A stretch of 64,000 nt of DNA. Origin: DCFW01 sp963790715 (GTDB lineage: Bacteria; Bacteroidota; Bacteroidia; Bacteroidales; Bacteroidaceae). The position numbers and the translations under genes are program-made. Of the stretch, positions 16,399 through 25,738 are shown piece by piece. The DNA lies in contig CAWBPN010000013.1 of NCBI GenBank assembly GCA_963790715.1, positions 124,001-188,000 on the forward strand, read 5' to 3'. The notes beneath the pieces were generated by a model. The model did not search any database. It was not told where the DNA came from and saw nothing but the letters and a program-made list of their open reading frames with translations. Positions within the stretch are counted from its first letter, which is position 1. Every line of letters starts with the position of its first letter.

Positions 16399-17397
16399 AT
16401 GAGAATAATCAATGTTTGTCCATCCACTTTATTGAAAGGATTTAATACTTATTCCCCTTTAGCTCTCAAAAAGTTATTTGACGGTAAACAAGTATCTCAT
16501 ATCTTTCCAGTGAGTAGCCCTCTTTCTGACAAACCTGAAACAAAAGAGGTTTTTAAAAACGTAGGAAGGATTTCATTGTCTGGAGTCCAAACTAAATTAG
16601 GGGCTGTAATTGAAGGCGGATGTTTCCGTTTTTCTATAGAAAGGGAAAGAAGTGTATTTATCGTTAAACCACAGCCAACATCACCCTTCCTATACTCCAA
16701 AGAGGATTGCCCAGCCAATGAGAATCTTACTATGCAAATTGCCGAGCAGGTCTATCATATCGAAACAGCAGCCAATGCCTTGTGTTTCTTTGAAAATGAT
16801 GAATGCGCTTATGTTACCCGTCGCTTTGATATAAATCCTAATGGTGGAAAGTTTTCTCAAGAAGATTTTGCTTCATTAATGGGACTTACCAAGGCTAATG
16901 GGGGAAGTGACTATAAGTATTCAAATGGAAGTTATGAGGATTGCGCTGACATCATTCGAAAATATGTCAAAGCATCAGCCGTAGACATTCTTCGGCTTTT
17001 TCGAGTTGTTGTTTTCAATTTCATCTACATGAACGATGATGCTCATTTGAAGAATTTCTCTTTAATCAACAGAAATGGAGAATACAGGTTGACTCCGGCA
17101 TACGATTTGATGAATACTTCTCTTCATCTTCAGAGGCCAGGACTGTTTGCTTTGGAAAAAGGTCTTTTTAAAGAAGGTATGCAGCTGTCTGACATCCGTA
17201 CAATCAGACGAAAGGACTTTGAAGAGTTTGGACGGAGAATAGGTCTTCCGGAGAAACTTGTCAAAAGAGAATTGGATAGCTTTGCTGGAGCTTATCCATC
17301 TATCAAGGAATTAATTGATAGCTCATTTCTTTCCAATAGCAACCAGCAAGTCTACTATGACGGTGTTAATTACAGACGGAAAATGCTTTCTTTGTAG
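16399..17397 (+). CDS. hipT: HipT-like serine/threonine kinase toxin
   Basis: A 332-residue HipA-fold kinase lacking the N-terminal subdomain supplied by hipS. The Gly-rich loop region reads ISLSGVQTKLG (59-68), keeping the Ser-x-Ser pair (Ser59, Ser61) characteristic of HipT autophosphorylation sites. VFIVKPQP carries the ATP-site Lys, YMNDDAHLKNFSL near 210-218 is the catalytic loop, and LTPAYDLMNT near 235 holds the Mg-binding Asp. HipT of E. coli phosphorylates tryptophanyl-tRNA synthetase; HipA phosphorylates GltX. The target here is unknown. All key residues appear intact, so the toxin is probably active. Confidence 0.85.
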   Translation: MRIINVCPSTLLKGFNTYSPLALKKLFDGKQVSHIFPVSSPLSDKPETKEVFKNVGRISLSGVQTKLGAVIEGGCFRFSIERERSVFIVKPQPTSPFLYSKEDCPANENLTMQIAEQVYHIETAANALCFFENDECAYVTRRFDINPNGGKFSQEDFASLMGLTKANGGSDYKYSNGSYEDCADIIRKYVKASAVDILRLFRVVVFNFIYMNDDAHLKNFSLINRNGEYRLTPAYDLMNTSLHLQRPGLFALEKGLFKEGMQLSDIRTIRRKDFEEFGRRIGLPEKLVKRELDSFAGAYPSIKELIDSSFLSNSNQQVYYDGVNYRRKMLSL

Positions 17398-17470
17398 AAA
17401 GTGAATATGGTATGCGTATGATTTATAAAAATTACAAGCAACATTTTTGAAACACATAATGCTGATTTGT

Positions 17471-17502
17471 TTTGCACAATTATATGAAATGATATATCTT
17501 TG
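17471..17502 (+). promoter_or_regulatory. glmS promoter
   Basis: TTTG (17471-17474), a 20-base spacer and TATCTTTG (17495-17502) followed by C give a full Bacteroidetes promoter 18 bases before the glmS ATG. The very short leader leaves no room for a glmS ribozyme. Confidence 0.7.
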
Positions 17503-17520
17503 CAAACAAAAGAATATACT

Positions 17521-18879
17521 ATGTGTGGAATTGTAGGTTATATTGGTGATAAGCAAGCTTATCCTATATTAATACAAGGTCTTAAACGTCTTGAATATAG
17601 AGGTTACGATAGTGCCGGAGTGGCATTGATCAGTGAAAAGGATTCTAAACTTAATGTTTACAAACAAAAAGGGAAGGTCGCTGATTTGGAAGCCTTTTCA
17701 GTTCAAAAGGATATTTCCGGTCATATCGGTATAGCACATACGCGATGGGCAACGCACGGAGAACCTTCGCAGGTGAATGCCCATCCTCATTATTCGGCGT
17801 CGGGTAATTTGGCTTTGATACACAATGGCATTATTGAAAATTACGCAGTGCTTAAAAGCCGTCTCGAGAAAAAAGGCATTCCGTTCAAGAGTGAAACTGA
17901 TACCGAAGTACTCGTACAATTAATCGAATATATTCAGCTTACCAATCATATAGACCTCCTTTCGGCTGTGCAGTTGGCTCTCCGCCAAGTTATAGGTGCA
18001 TACGCCATTGCAGTGCTCAACAAGAATAATCCTGACGAAATAATAGCTGCCCGCAAAAGCAGCCCTTTAGTTATAGGTATAGGTAAGGATAACAGCGAAT
18101 TCTTTCTTGCTTCGGATGCCACTCCGTTTGTGGGACACACGGATAAGGTGGTGTATCTTGAGGACGAACAGATTGCCGTGATGCAGGTGGGACAACCGTT
18201 GAAAATAGTAAACCTCAATAACGAGGAGATGGATCTTAAAGTGGATAAGATTACATTGAACCTCGGGCAATTGGAGAAGAACGGTTTTGCACACTTCATG
18301 CTGAAAGAGATTTTTGAGCAGCCCGATTGCTTGCGCGATTGTATGCGCGGCCGTGTGAGTGCCGAGGGCACGAATGTGTCGCTGTCGGCTGTAATCGACT
18401 TTAAAAAGCAATTGCTGAATGCCAAACGGTTTATTATAGTGGCTTGCGGTACATCGTGGCATGCAGGTTTGATAGGTAAGCACTTGATGGAACAATATTG
18501 CCATATACCAGTGCAAGTGGAATATGCTTCGGAATTCAGATACAGCGACCCTGTTGTCGACAAGGATGATGTGGTTATTGCCATATCACAATCCGGTGAA
18601 ACGGCTGATACGCTTGCCGCCGTGGAGTTGGCAAAGAAGAAAGGTGCGTTTATATACGGTATATGCAACGCCATCGGTTCAAGCATACCTCGTGCCACAT
18701 ACACAGGCTCTTACATACATGTGGGACCTGAAATAGGTGTTGCTTCAACAAAAGCATTTACCGGACAGGTAACGGTGCTGGCTATGTTGACAATGGCCTT
18801 GGCTAAGGCTAAAGGGTCAATATCGGATGACGATTATACGCAAATAGTCGGTGAACTGAACAACATACCTGTAAAATGA
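17521..18879 (+). CDS. glmS: Glucosamine-6-phosphate synthase, N-terminal part (before frameshift)
   Basis: Starts MCGIVGYIGDKQAYP; Cys2 must become N-terminal to act as the glutaminase nucleophile, which fixes the ATG at 17521 and excludes a longer reading from upstream. It contains the class II amidotransferase domain (LEYRGYDSAGVA, HTRWATHGEPS, HNGIIENY) and the first SIS domain (VACGTSWHAGLIGK, ISQSGETADTLAA, STKAFTGQV). GlmS makes glucosamine-6-phosphate from fructose-6-phosphate and glutamine for cell-wall synthesis and is normally essential. The frame ends at TGA in GTAAAATGA (18871-18879). Adding one A to the AAAA run at 18873-18876 gives PVKMKKVLELND and runs straight into the next frame. 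Confidence 0.92.
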   Translation: MCGIVGYIGDKQAYPILIQGLKRLEYRGYDSAGVALISEKDSKLNVYKQKGKVADLEAFSVQKDISGHIGIAHTRWATHGEPSQVNAHPHYSASGNLALIHNGIIENYAVLKSRLEKKGIPFKSETDTEVLVQLIEYIQLTNHIDLLSAVQLALRQVIGAYAIAVLNKNNPDEIIAARKSSPLVIGIGKDNSEFFLASDATPFVGHTDKVVYLEDEQIAVMQVGQPLKIVNLNNEEMDLKVDKITLNLGQLEKNGFAHFMLKEIFEQPDCLRDCMRGRVSAEGTNVSLSAVIDFKKQLLNAKRFIIVACGTSWHAGLIGKHLMEQYCHIPVQVEYASEFRYSDPVVDKDDVVIAISQSGETADTLAAVELAKKKGAFIYGICNAIGSSIPRATYTGSYIHVGPEIGVASTKAFTGQVTVLAMLTMALAKAKGSISDDDYTQIVGELNNIPVK

Positions 18880-19373
18880 AGAAGGTGCTTGAGCTTAATG
18901 ACCAGATTGCTGAATTGGCAAAGATGTTCACCTATGCTCACAATTTCATATACATGGGACGTGGCTACGGCTATCCTGTGGCTCTTGAAGGCGCATTGAA
19001 ACTGAAAGAAATTTCATACATACATGCCGAAGGTTATCCGGCCGCCGAAATGAAACACGGGCCTATAGCTCTTGTAGATGCCGAGATGCCTGTGATTGTG
19101 GTGGCAACGCATAACAGAATGTATGAGAAAGTGCTGAGCAATATAGAAGAAGTGAAAGCACGCCACGGCAAAGTGATAGCATTGGTATCGGAGGGTGACG
19201 TGGAAATACAGAAAGTAGCCGATTACTGCATTGAACTGCCGGAGACGTTAGAGTGCCTCGCCCCGCTGATTACTACCATTCCTCTGCAACTGCTGGCTTA
19301 CCATATAGCAGTGTGCAAGGGTAAGAATGTTGACCAGCCGAGAAACCTGGCTAAGTCGGTAACTGTTGAGTAA
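18876..19373 (+). CDS. glmS: Glucosamine-6-phosphate synthase, C-terminal part (after frameshift)
   Basis: A 165-codon frame beginning with MKKVLELNDQIAELAK that carries the second SIS domain: YMGRGYGYPVALEGALKLKE, then EGYPAAEMKHGPIAL, then the C-terminal QLLAYHIAVCKGKNVDQPRN with the LAKSVTVE tail, all standard GlmS C-terminal motifs. It overlaps the upstream part by four bases (ATGA). It is not a separate gene: the full protein would be about 617 residues, normal for GlmS. Because both halves are perfectly conserved in content, the break is most likely a sequencing error in AAAA. If the break were real the strain would lack GlmS. Confidence 0.9.
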   Translation: MKKVLELNDQIAELAKMFTYAHNFIYMGRGYGYPVALEGALKLKEISYIHAEGYPAAEMKHGPIALVDAEMPVIVVATHNRMYEKVLSNIEEVKARHGKVIALVSEGDVEIQKVADYCIELPETLECLAPLITTIPLQLLAYHIAVCKGKNVDQPRNLAKSVTVE

Positions 19374-19403
19374 TAGAATTTTGGACATAAAATACAAAAA
19401 TAT

Positions 19404-21287
19404 ATGGAACCGTTAAAACATGAATGTGGTGTAGCTTTAATTCGTTTGCTCAAACCTCTTGAGTACTACGAAGAGAAGTATGGTACATGGATGTATGGCA
19501 TTAATAAACTCTATCTGTTGATGGAAAAGCAACACAACAGAGGGCAGGAAGGTGCAGGGTTGGCTTGTGTAAAATTACAGGCTGAGCCGGGCAACGAATA
19601 TATGTTCCGTGAACGCGAAGTTGGGTCTTCGGCTATCACGAAAATATTTGAAACCATTCAGAAAAACTTTTGTGATTTGACGCATGAACAAATGCACGAT
19701 GTCAATTATGTGCACGATAACATCCCGTTTGCTTGTGAATTATATATGGGGCATTTGAGATACTCCACCACCGGCAAGAAAGGAATTGATTATGTGCATC
19801 CGTTCTTGCGCCGGAATAATTGGCGCGAGAAGAACCTGGCTATTTGCGGCAATTTCAACATGACGAATGTTGATGAGATATTTAACGAGATAGTTGCCAA
19901 GGGTCAACATCCCAGAAAATACTCCGACACATATATTATGCTCGAAGAGATGGGGCACAGATTGGATCGTGAAGTGGAAAGGCTTTATGCCCAATATAAA
20001 AAAGAGGGTTATAAGGAAAAAGATATCACCGAGGCTATTGAAGACCATATTGACATGGCCAATGTGCTGAGGACAAGCAGTAAAAACTGGGATGGCGGTT
20101 ATGTGATAAGCGGATTGACCGGTAGCGGCGAATCATTTGCAGTGAGGGATCCGTGGGGCATACGGCCGGCTTTCTGGTATCAGGATGACGAAGTGGTTGT
20201 CGTCGCGAGTGAACGTCCGGTTATTCAGACGACGTTCAACGTTCCGTTTGAAAAAATAAAAGAGATACAACCTGGGCAAGCCGTTATCATTAACAAAGCC
20301 GGACATATCAGTACTGCTCAAATAAACAAGGTAAAGGAAGTAAAAGCTTGTTCATTTGAGCATATTTATTTTTCGCGAGGCAGTGACCAGGAGATATACC
20401 GTGAGCGTAAACAACTTGGAAGGCAATTGGTTGAACCGGTGCTGAAGGCTGTAGACAACGATTTGGAACATACGGTGTTTTCATTCATCCCTAATACTGC
20501 CGAAGTTGCCTTTTACGGTATGCTTGAAGGCTTCAACGATTACCTTAATGAACAAAAGGTAAATGAAATATCGGCCTTGAAGCATATCCCTACACATGAT
20601 GAGCTGGAAGCCATACTTTCAAGAAAAGTTCGTAGCGAGAAAGTGGCGTTGAAAGATATAAAGCTGCGTACGTTCATTACCGAAAAAGAAAGTCGCAACG
20701 ACCTGGCAGCACACGTATATGACATAACTTACGGCTGCATAGAACCGCATAAAGATAATTTGGTGGTTATCGACGACAGCATTGTGCGCGGTACCACGCT
20801 GAAACAAAGTATCCTGCGTATACTTGACAGGTTGAATCCCAAGAAGATTGTTGTTGTAAGCAGTTCACCGCAAATACGTTATCCCGATTATTACGGCATA
20901 GATATGGCGAGAATGGAAGAATTCATCGCATTCAAGGCAGCCATAGCCTTGCTGAAAGAACGAGATATGCGCGATGTCATTCAACGTGCTTATCAAAAGT
21001 CGAAGGAGCAGGAGAATCTGCCTAAGGAGCAAGTGGTGAATTACGTGAAAGAGATATATGCTCAATTTACCGATGAGGACATTTCGGATAAGATGGTCGA
21101 GTTGCTTGCCGGTAAGGACATCAAAGCCAAAGTTAAGATTGTGTACCAAACGATAGACGGTCTTCACAAAGCCATACCAGGGGCAAAGGGTGATTGGTAC
21201 TTCACCGGCGATTATCCTACACCTGGCGGAAACAAACAGGTTAATAAGGCCTTTATTAATTATGTTGAACAAGTATATCAGTTTTAG
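19404..21287 (+). CDS. PurF-like amidophosphoribosyltransferase (class II glutamine amidotransferase)
   Basis: A 627-residue protein with an N-terminal class II glutaminase domain (HECGVALIRLL with Cys8; KQHNRGQEGAGLA; LRYSTTGKKG; GNFNMTN) and a C-terminal phosphoribosyltransferase domain with the PRPP loop VVIDDSIVRGTT near 455-466. The nucleophile Cys8 would need N-terminal processing, as in other PurF proteins. It is longer than classical PurF (about 500) because of insertions; Bacteroidales genomes typically have this longer form next to glmS and carAB. It therefore probably catalyses the first step of purine synthesis, or a related PRPP amination. It lies 30 bases after glmS and 18 before carA, in a run of glutamine-using enzymes. 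Confidence 0.8.
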   Translation: MEPLKHECGVALIRLLKPLEYYEEKYGTWMYGINKLYLLMEKQHNRGQEGAGLACVKLQAEPGNEYMFREREVGSSAITKIFETIQKNFCDLTHEQMHDVNYVHDNIPFACELYMGHLRYSTTGKKGIDYVHPFLRRNNWREKNLAICGNFNMTNVDEIFNEIVAKGQHPRKYSDTYIMLEEMGHRLDREVERLYAQYKKEGYKEKDITEAIEDHIDMANVLRTSSKNWDGGYVISGLTGSGESFAVRDPWGIRPAFWYQDDEVVVVASERPVIQTTFNVPFEKIKEIQPGQAVIINKAGHISTAQINKVKEVKACSFEHIYFSRGSDQEIYRERKQLGRQLVEPVLKAVDNDLEHTVFSFIPNTAEVAFYGMLEGFNDYLNEQKVNEISALKHIPTHDELEAILSRKVRSEKVALKDIKLRTFITEKESRNDLAAHVYDITYGCIEPHKDNLVVIDDSIVRGTTLKQSILRILDRLNPKKIVVVSSSPQIRYPDYYGIDMARMEEFIAFKAAIALLKERDMRDVIQRAYQKSKEQENLPKEQVVNYVKEIYAQFTDEDISDKMVELLAGKDIKAKVKIVYQTIDGLHKAIPGAKGDWYFTGDYPTPGGNKQVNKAFINYVEQVYQF

Positions 21288-21305
21288 AATAGATAATTTA
21301 TTAAG

Positions 21306-22385
21306 ATGCAACAAGAGAAAGATGTAACTTTAATCCTTGACGACGGGAGCCGCTTCAACGGCAAGTCGTTCGGTTTTGAGAAACCTGTTGCGGGGGAAGT
21401 GGTGTTTAACACCGCAATGATGGGGTATCCGGAGAGTCTTTCCGACCCGTCGTATGCCGGGCAGATGATTGTGTTGACTTTCCCGTTGGTTGGCAATTAC
21501 GGTGTGCCTTCAAGAGAGACATGCGCAAACGGCTTGTCGCGTTTCATGGAAAGCGACCGTATTCATCCGTTGGCAATAATCGTATGTGATTATTCATACG
21601 AATACAGTCACTGGAATGCGGCATCAAGTCTGGCCGATTGGTTGAAAGAGGAGAAAATTGTCGGAATTACCGGAGTTGATACCCGGGCTTTGACAAAATT
21701 GCTGCGTGAAAAGGGTTCCATGAAAGGTAAGATACTTTTCAGTGGAATGGAGGATATTGATTTTGTTGACCCGAATTTAATTAATCAAGTTGAACGCGTA
21801 AGCTGCAAGGAAGTTATTACTTACGGCGAAGGAAATGGCAAGAAACGAGTTGTGCTGGTTGATTGCGGCGTGAAAGAAAATATCATTCGTTGCCTGTTGA
21901 AACGTGGTGTGGTTGTTGACAGAGTGCCATGGAATTATGATTTCAGTAATATTAATTATGATGGCTTGTTCATCACAAACGGTCCCGGTGACCCGGATAC
22001 ATGTGATGCAGCCGTACAGAATATTCGCAAGGCTCTGAACGGAAGCAAACCTATCTTCGGTATATGCATGGGCAACCAATTGCTGGCAAAGGCAGGCGGA
22101 GCCAAGGTGTATAAATTGAAATACGGTCATCGCGGCCATAATCAACCCGTACGCAAGGTTGGTACGAATCAATGCTTCATAACAAGCCAGAATCACGGTT
22201 TTGCCGTTGACAACAGTACGCTCACTGCCGACTGGGAACCTCTGTTTATTAATATGAACGACGGAACAAACGAAGGTATAAGGCATAAAACCAAGCCGTT
22301 CTTCTCGGCGCAGTTCCACCCTGAAGCCTCAAGCGGACCGTTGGATACCGAATTTTTATTTGATGATTTTGTAAAGCTTCTTTAA
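21306..22385 (+). CDS. carA: Carbamoyl-phosphate synthase small subunit
   Basis: A 359-residue glutaminase subunit. The N-terminal CPSase domain has LILDDGSRFNGKSFG and VVFNTAMMGYPESLSDPSYA. The C-terminal class I amidotransferase domain has TNGPGDPDTCD, the nucleophile Cys in IFGICMGNQLLAKA near residue 256, and the His/Glu of AQFHPEASSGP. It hydrolyses glutamine and channels ammonia to CarB for arginine and pyrimidine synthesis. The ATG at 21306 gives the usual N-terminus. It precedes carB by 14 bases; the two form one operon with the PurF-like gene. Confidence 0.95.
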   Translation: MQQEKDVTLILDDGSRFNGKSFGFEKPVAGEVVFNTAMMGYPESLSDPSYAGQMIVLTFPLVGNYGVPSRETCANGLSRFMESDRIHPLAIIVCDYSYEYSHWNAASSLADWLKEEKIVGITGVDTRALTKLLREKGSMKGKILFSGMEDIDFVDPNLINQVERVSCKEVITYGEGNGKKRVVLVDCGVKENIIRCLLKRGVVVDRVPWNYDFSNINYDGLFITNGPGDPDTCDAAVQNIRKALNGSKPIFGICMGNQLLAKAGGAKVYKLKYGHRGHNQPVRKVGTNQCFITSQNHGFAVDNSTLTADWEPLFINMNDGTNEGIRHKTKPFFSAQFHPEASSGPLDTEFLFDDFVKLL

Positions 22386-22399
22386 TCGGTTATTTTGAA

Positions 22400-25300
22400 A
22401 TGAAAGAAAAAATAAATAAAGTCTTAATATTAGGTTCCGGCGCCTTAAAGATTGGAGAAGCCGGTGAATTTGATTATTCAGGCTCCCAAGCTTTGAAAGC
22501 TTTGAAAGAGGAAGGCATTAAAACGGTATTGATAAACCCGAATATAGCCACTGTCCAAACTTCAGAAGGAGTTGCCGATAAAATTTATTTTCTTCCGGTC
22601 ACTCCTTTTTTTGTGGAGAAGGTTATCAAGAAAGAAAAACCTGAAGGCATATTGCTTTCTTTCGGCGGTCAGACTGCATTGAACTGCGGTGTGGCTTTGT
22701 TTAAAAGCGGAGTGCTGAAAGATAACAACGTACGAGTACTTGGTACTCCGGTGGAAGCCATAATGAATACAGAGGATCGTGAGCTTTTTGTTGACAAGCT
22801 TAACGAGATAGACGTAAAGACAATAAAGAGCCAGGCCGTAGAAAACGTCGAAGATGCCCGCAAGGCTGCCGCCACGCTTGGTTATCCTGTGATTATACGT
22901 GCCGCTTATGCGCTTGGAGGACTTGGTTCCGGCTTTTGTGACAATGAGGAGGAGCTGAATAAATTAGTTGAAAAAGCATTCTCATTCTCTCCGCAGGTAT
23001 TAGTTGAAAAGAGCTTGAAGGGATGGAAAGAGATAGAATATGAAGTGGTTCGCGACAGCTATGATAACTGCATCACGGTATGTAACATGGAAAACTTCGA
23101 CCCGCTTGGCATACATACCGGTGAAAGTATAGTTATTGCTCCGTCGCAAACGTTGACAAACAGCGAATATCATAAACTGCGTGCATTGTCAATTCGCATT
23201 ATTCGCCATATCGGCATTATAGGTGAATGCAATGTGCAATATGCTTTCGATCCGAAGAGCGAAGATTACAGGGTTATCGAAGTTAATGCCCGTTTGAGCC
23301 GTTCATCCGCTTTGGCTTCAAAAGCCACCGGTTATCCTTTAGCCTTTGTTGCTGCCAAGTTGGGACTCGGTTACGGACTGTTTGAATTGAAGAATTCGGT
23401 GACTAAGACTACTTCGGCTTTCTTTGAACCCGCTCTCGACTATGTGGTTTGTAAAATACCGCGTTGGGACTTGGGCAAGTTTCACGGCGTAGACCGTGAG
23501 TTAGGCTCAAGCATGAAGTCGGTAGGCGAGGTTATGGCTATCGGCCGTACATTTGAGGAAGCCATACAAAAAGGCATCCGCATGATAGGGCAGGGCATGC
23601 ACGGATTTATCGAAAACAAAGAGATTAAAATTGAAGATATAGACAAGTCTTTGCACGAACCTACAGATAAGCGTCTGTTTGTTATCAGCGAGGCTTTCCA
23701 GCATGGTTACACCATCGACCAAATTCACGACCTTACAAAGATTGACAAGTGGTTCTTGCAGAAGTTGATGAATATCATTAACATTTCCAAAGAACTGGAG
23801 AAGAGCTGTTGCCTTGATACCGTTTCGCCGTCGTTGTTGCGTAAGGCAAAAGTGTACGGCTTCTCGGATTTCCAGATAGCACGTGCCATATTCAATGATG
23901 ATGACATAGACAACGAAGTATTGAAAGTTCGCGATTGGCGCAAGACATTGGGCATCGTTCCGGTGGTAAAGCAAATAGATACGCTTGCCGCCGAATATCC
24001 CGCACAAACGAATTATCTGTACCTTACATATAGCGGCGTTACCAACGACGTCACTTACGTACACGACCACCGTAGTATCATAGTATTGGGCTCGGGAGCC
24101 TATCGTATCGGCAGTTCGGTTGAGTTCGACTGGTGCGGCGTACAGGCCTTGAACACCATTCGCCAACAAGGGTGGAGAAGCGTAATGATAAATTACAACC
24201 CTGAAACAGTGTCGACGGATTACGATATGTGCGACAGACTTTATTTCGATGAACTTACGTTCGAACGCGTTATGGACATCATCGAACTTGAAAATCCGCA
24301 CGGAATAATCGTATCCACAGGCGGTCAGATACCTAACAATCTGGCTATGCGCCTTGATGAACAGCAAGTGAATATATTGGGTACATCGGCTCAGAGTATT
24401 GACAATGCCGAAGACCGTGAGAAGTTCTCGGCCATGCTTGACCGCATCGGTGTAGACCAACCACGTTGGCGTGAATTGACGAACATGGAGGACATCAATG
24501 AATTCATTAAGGAAGTAGGTTTCCCCGTGTTGGTACGTCCGAGTTATGTGTTGAGCGGTGCTGCAATGAACGTATGCTCAAACCAAAGTGAATTGGAACG
24601 TTTCCTTAAGTTGGCAGCTGAAGTTTCGCAGAAACATCCTGTAGTCGTAAGTCAATTCATACAACATGCAAAAGAGGTGGAGATGGATGCCGTTGCCAAA
24701 GACGGAGAAATAATCGCATACGCCATCAGCGAACATATTGAGTTTGCCGGAGTGCACTCAGGCGATGCCACAATTCAATTCCCTCCGCAGAAACTGTACG
24801 TGGAGACGGTTCGCCGTATCAAGCATATAAGCAGGCAGATTGCCGAACAATTGAATATATCAGGTCCTTTCAATATACAATATCTGGCTCGTGAAAACGA
24901 CATAAAAGTAATCGAATGTAACTTGCGTGCATCACGCAGTTTCCCGTTCGTCAGCAAGGTGTTGAAACTTAACTTGATAGAACTCGCAACCAAAGTGATG
25001 CTTGACGTTCCGTTTGAGAAACCTAAGAAGAGTTTGTTCGACCTTGATTATGTGGGTATAAAAGCTTCGCAATTCAGTTTCAACCGTTTGCAGAAAGCCG
25101 ACCCTGTGTTGGGCGTTGATATGGCATCTACGGGTGAAGTAGGCTGCATAGGCAGCGATACAAGTTGCGCCATACTTAAGAGCATGTTATCTGTAGGCCA
25201 ACGTATTCCCAAGAAGAATATCCTGCTTTCAACCGGTGACATCAAGCAGAAAGCCGATATGCTCACAGCCATAAGGATGTTGACGGATAAAGGTTATAAG

Positions 25301-25615
25301 CTATATGCAACCGAAGGCACACAGCGTATGCTGGCCGAGAACGACATAGAGGCCGAATTGGTATATTGGCCGAGCCAGAAGAAACAGCCGCAGGCTCTGG
25401 ATTTGCTTCATAAGAAGGAAATAGATTTGGTTGTTAATGTTCCTAAGAATTTATCTGAAACGGAGTTGACCAACGGATATATGATTCGTCGTGCAGCCAT
25501 CGACCTGAATGTGCCGTTGATTACCAATCCTCGTTTGGCAAGTGCATTCATCATCGCTTTTTGTACTAAGAGCGTTGACGACCTCGCCATTAAGAGCTGG
25601 GATGAATATAAGTAG
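22400..25615 (+). CDS. carB: Carbamoyl-phosphate synthase large subunit
   Basis: A 1071-residue protein, full length. It shows the two ATP-grasp halves: the first with GSGALKIGEAGEFDYSGSQ and FGGQTALNCGV, the second with GSGAYRIGSSVEFDWCGVQ and STGGQIPNNLA. The carbamoyl-phosphate core motif EVNARLSRSSALASKATG is in the first half, and ECNLRASRSFPFVSK is its counterpart in the second. The C-terminal MGS-like allosteric domain (STGDIKQKADMLTAIRML, ATEGTQRMLAEN) is complete. It joins bicarbonate, ammonia from CarA and two ATP. A hairpin terminator follows 27 bases after the stop. Confidence 0.95.
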   Translation: MKEKINKVLILGSGALKIGEAGEFDYSGSQALKALKEEGIKTVLINPNIATVQTSEGVADKIYFLPVTPFFVEKVIKKEKPEGILLSFGGQTALNCGVALFKSGVLKDNNVRVLGTPVEAIMNTEDRELFVDKLNEIDVKTIKSQAVENVEDARKAAATLGYPVIIRAAYALGGLGSGFCDNEEELNKLVEKAFSFSPQVLVEKSLKGWKEIEYEVVRDSYDNCITVCNMENFDPLGIHTGESIVIAPSQTLTNSEYHKLRALSIRIIRHIGIIGECNVQYAFDPKSEDYRVIEVNARLSRSSALASKATGYPLAFVAAKLGLGYGLFELKNSVTKTTSAFFEPALDYVVCKIPRWDLGKFHGVDRELGSSMKSVGEVMAIGRTFEEAIQKGIRMIGQGMHGFIENKEIKIEDIDKSLHEPTDKRLFVISEAFQHGYTIDQIHDLTKIDKWFLQKLMNIINISKELEKSCCLDTVSPSLLRKAKVYGFSDFQIARAIFNDDDIDNEVLKVRDWRKTLGIVPVVKQIDTLAAEYPAQTNYLYLTYSGVTNDVTYVHDHRSIIVLGSGAYRIGSSVEFDWCGVQALNTIRQQGWRSVMINYNPETVSTDYDMCDRLYFDELTFERVMDIIELENPHGIIVSTGGQIPNNLAMRLDEQQVNILGTSAQSIDNAEDREKFSAMLDRIGVDQPRWRELTNMEDINEFIKEVGFPVLVRPSYVLSGAAMNVCSNQSELERFLKLAAEVSQKHPVVVSQFIQHAKEVEMDAVAKDGEIIAYAISEHIEFAGVHSGDATIQFPPQKLYVETVRRIKHISRQIAEQLNISGPFNIQYLARENDIKVIECNLRASRSFPFVSKVLKLNLIELATKVMLDVPFEKPKKSLFDLDYVGIKASQFSFNRLQKADPVLGVDMASTGEVGCIGSDTSCAILKSMLSVGQRIPKKNILLSTGDIKQKADMLTAIRMLTDKGYKLYATEGTQRMLAENDIEAELVYWPSQKKQPQALDLLHKKEIDLVVNVPKNLSETELTNGYMIRRAAIDLNVPLITNPRLASAFIIAFCTKSVDDLAIKSWDEYK

Positions 25616-25641
25616 AGTTGATTTATAGATTATATAAGTAA

Positions 25642-25685
25642 AAATGAAAGCTACAATTGCTATATTGTAGTCTTTCATTTTTTTA
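25642..25685. terminator. Terminator downstream of carB, possibly bidirectional
   Basis: AAATGAAAG plus CTACAAT (25642-25657) pairs with ATTGTAG and CTTTCATTT (25664-25680), with a 6-base loop and one bulged T, followed by a T run. It ends the glmS-carB transcription unit; read on the minus strand it also has a short T tail and could serve tyrA. Confidence 0.7.
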
Positions 25686-25738
25686 TTCCTATCTTTATTA
25701 TCTTTTGGGTATTCTGCCTTTCAGATGTACAATCTCGT

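Noticed and set aside
17503..17520. glmS ribozyme or riboswitch before glmS
   Set aside because: The promoter ends 18 bases before the ATG, leaving no room for a structured RNA.
17946..18704. 252-codon open frame on the minus strand inside glmS
   Set aside because: Antisense to conserved GlmS sequence; Cys/Ser-rich random composition.
23507..24460. 317-codon open frame on the minus strand inside carB
   Set aside because: It is antisense to a perfectly conserved carB domain, with no recognisable protein content; it is a by-product of codon bias.
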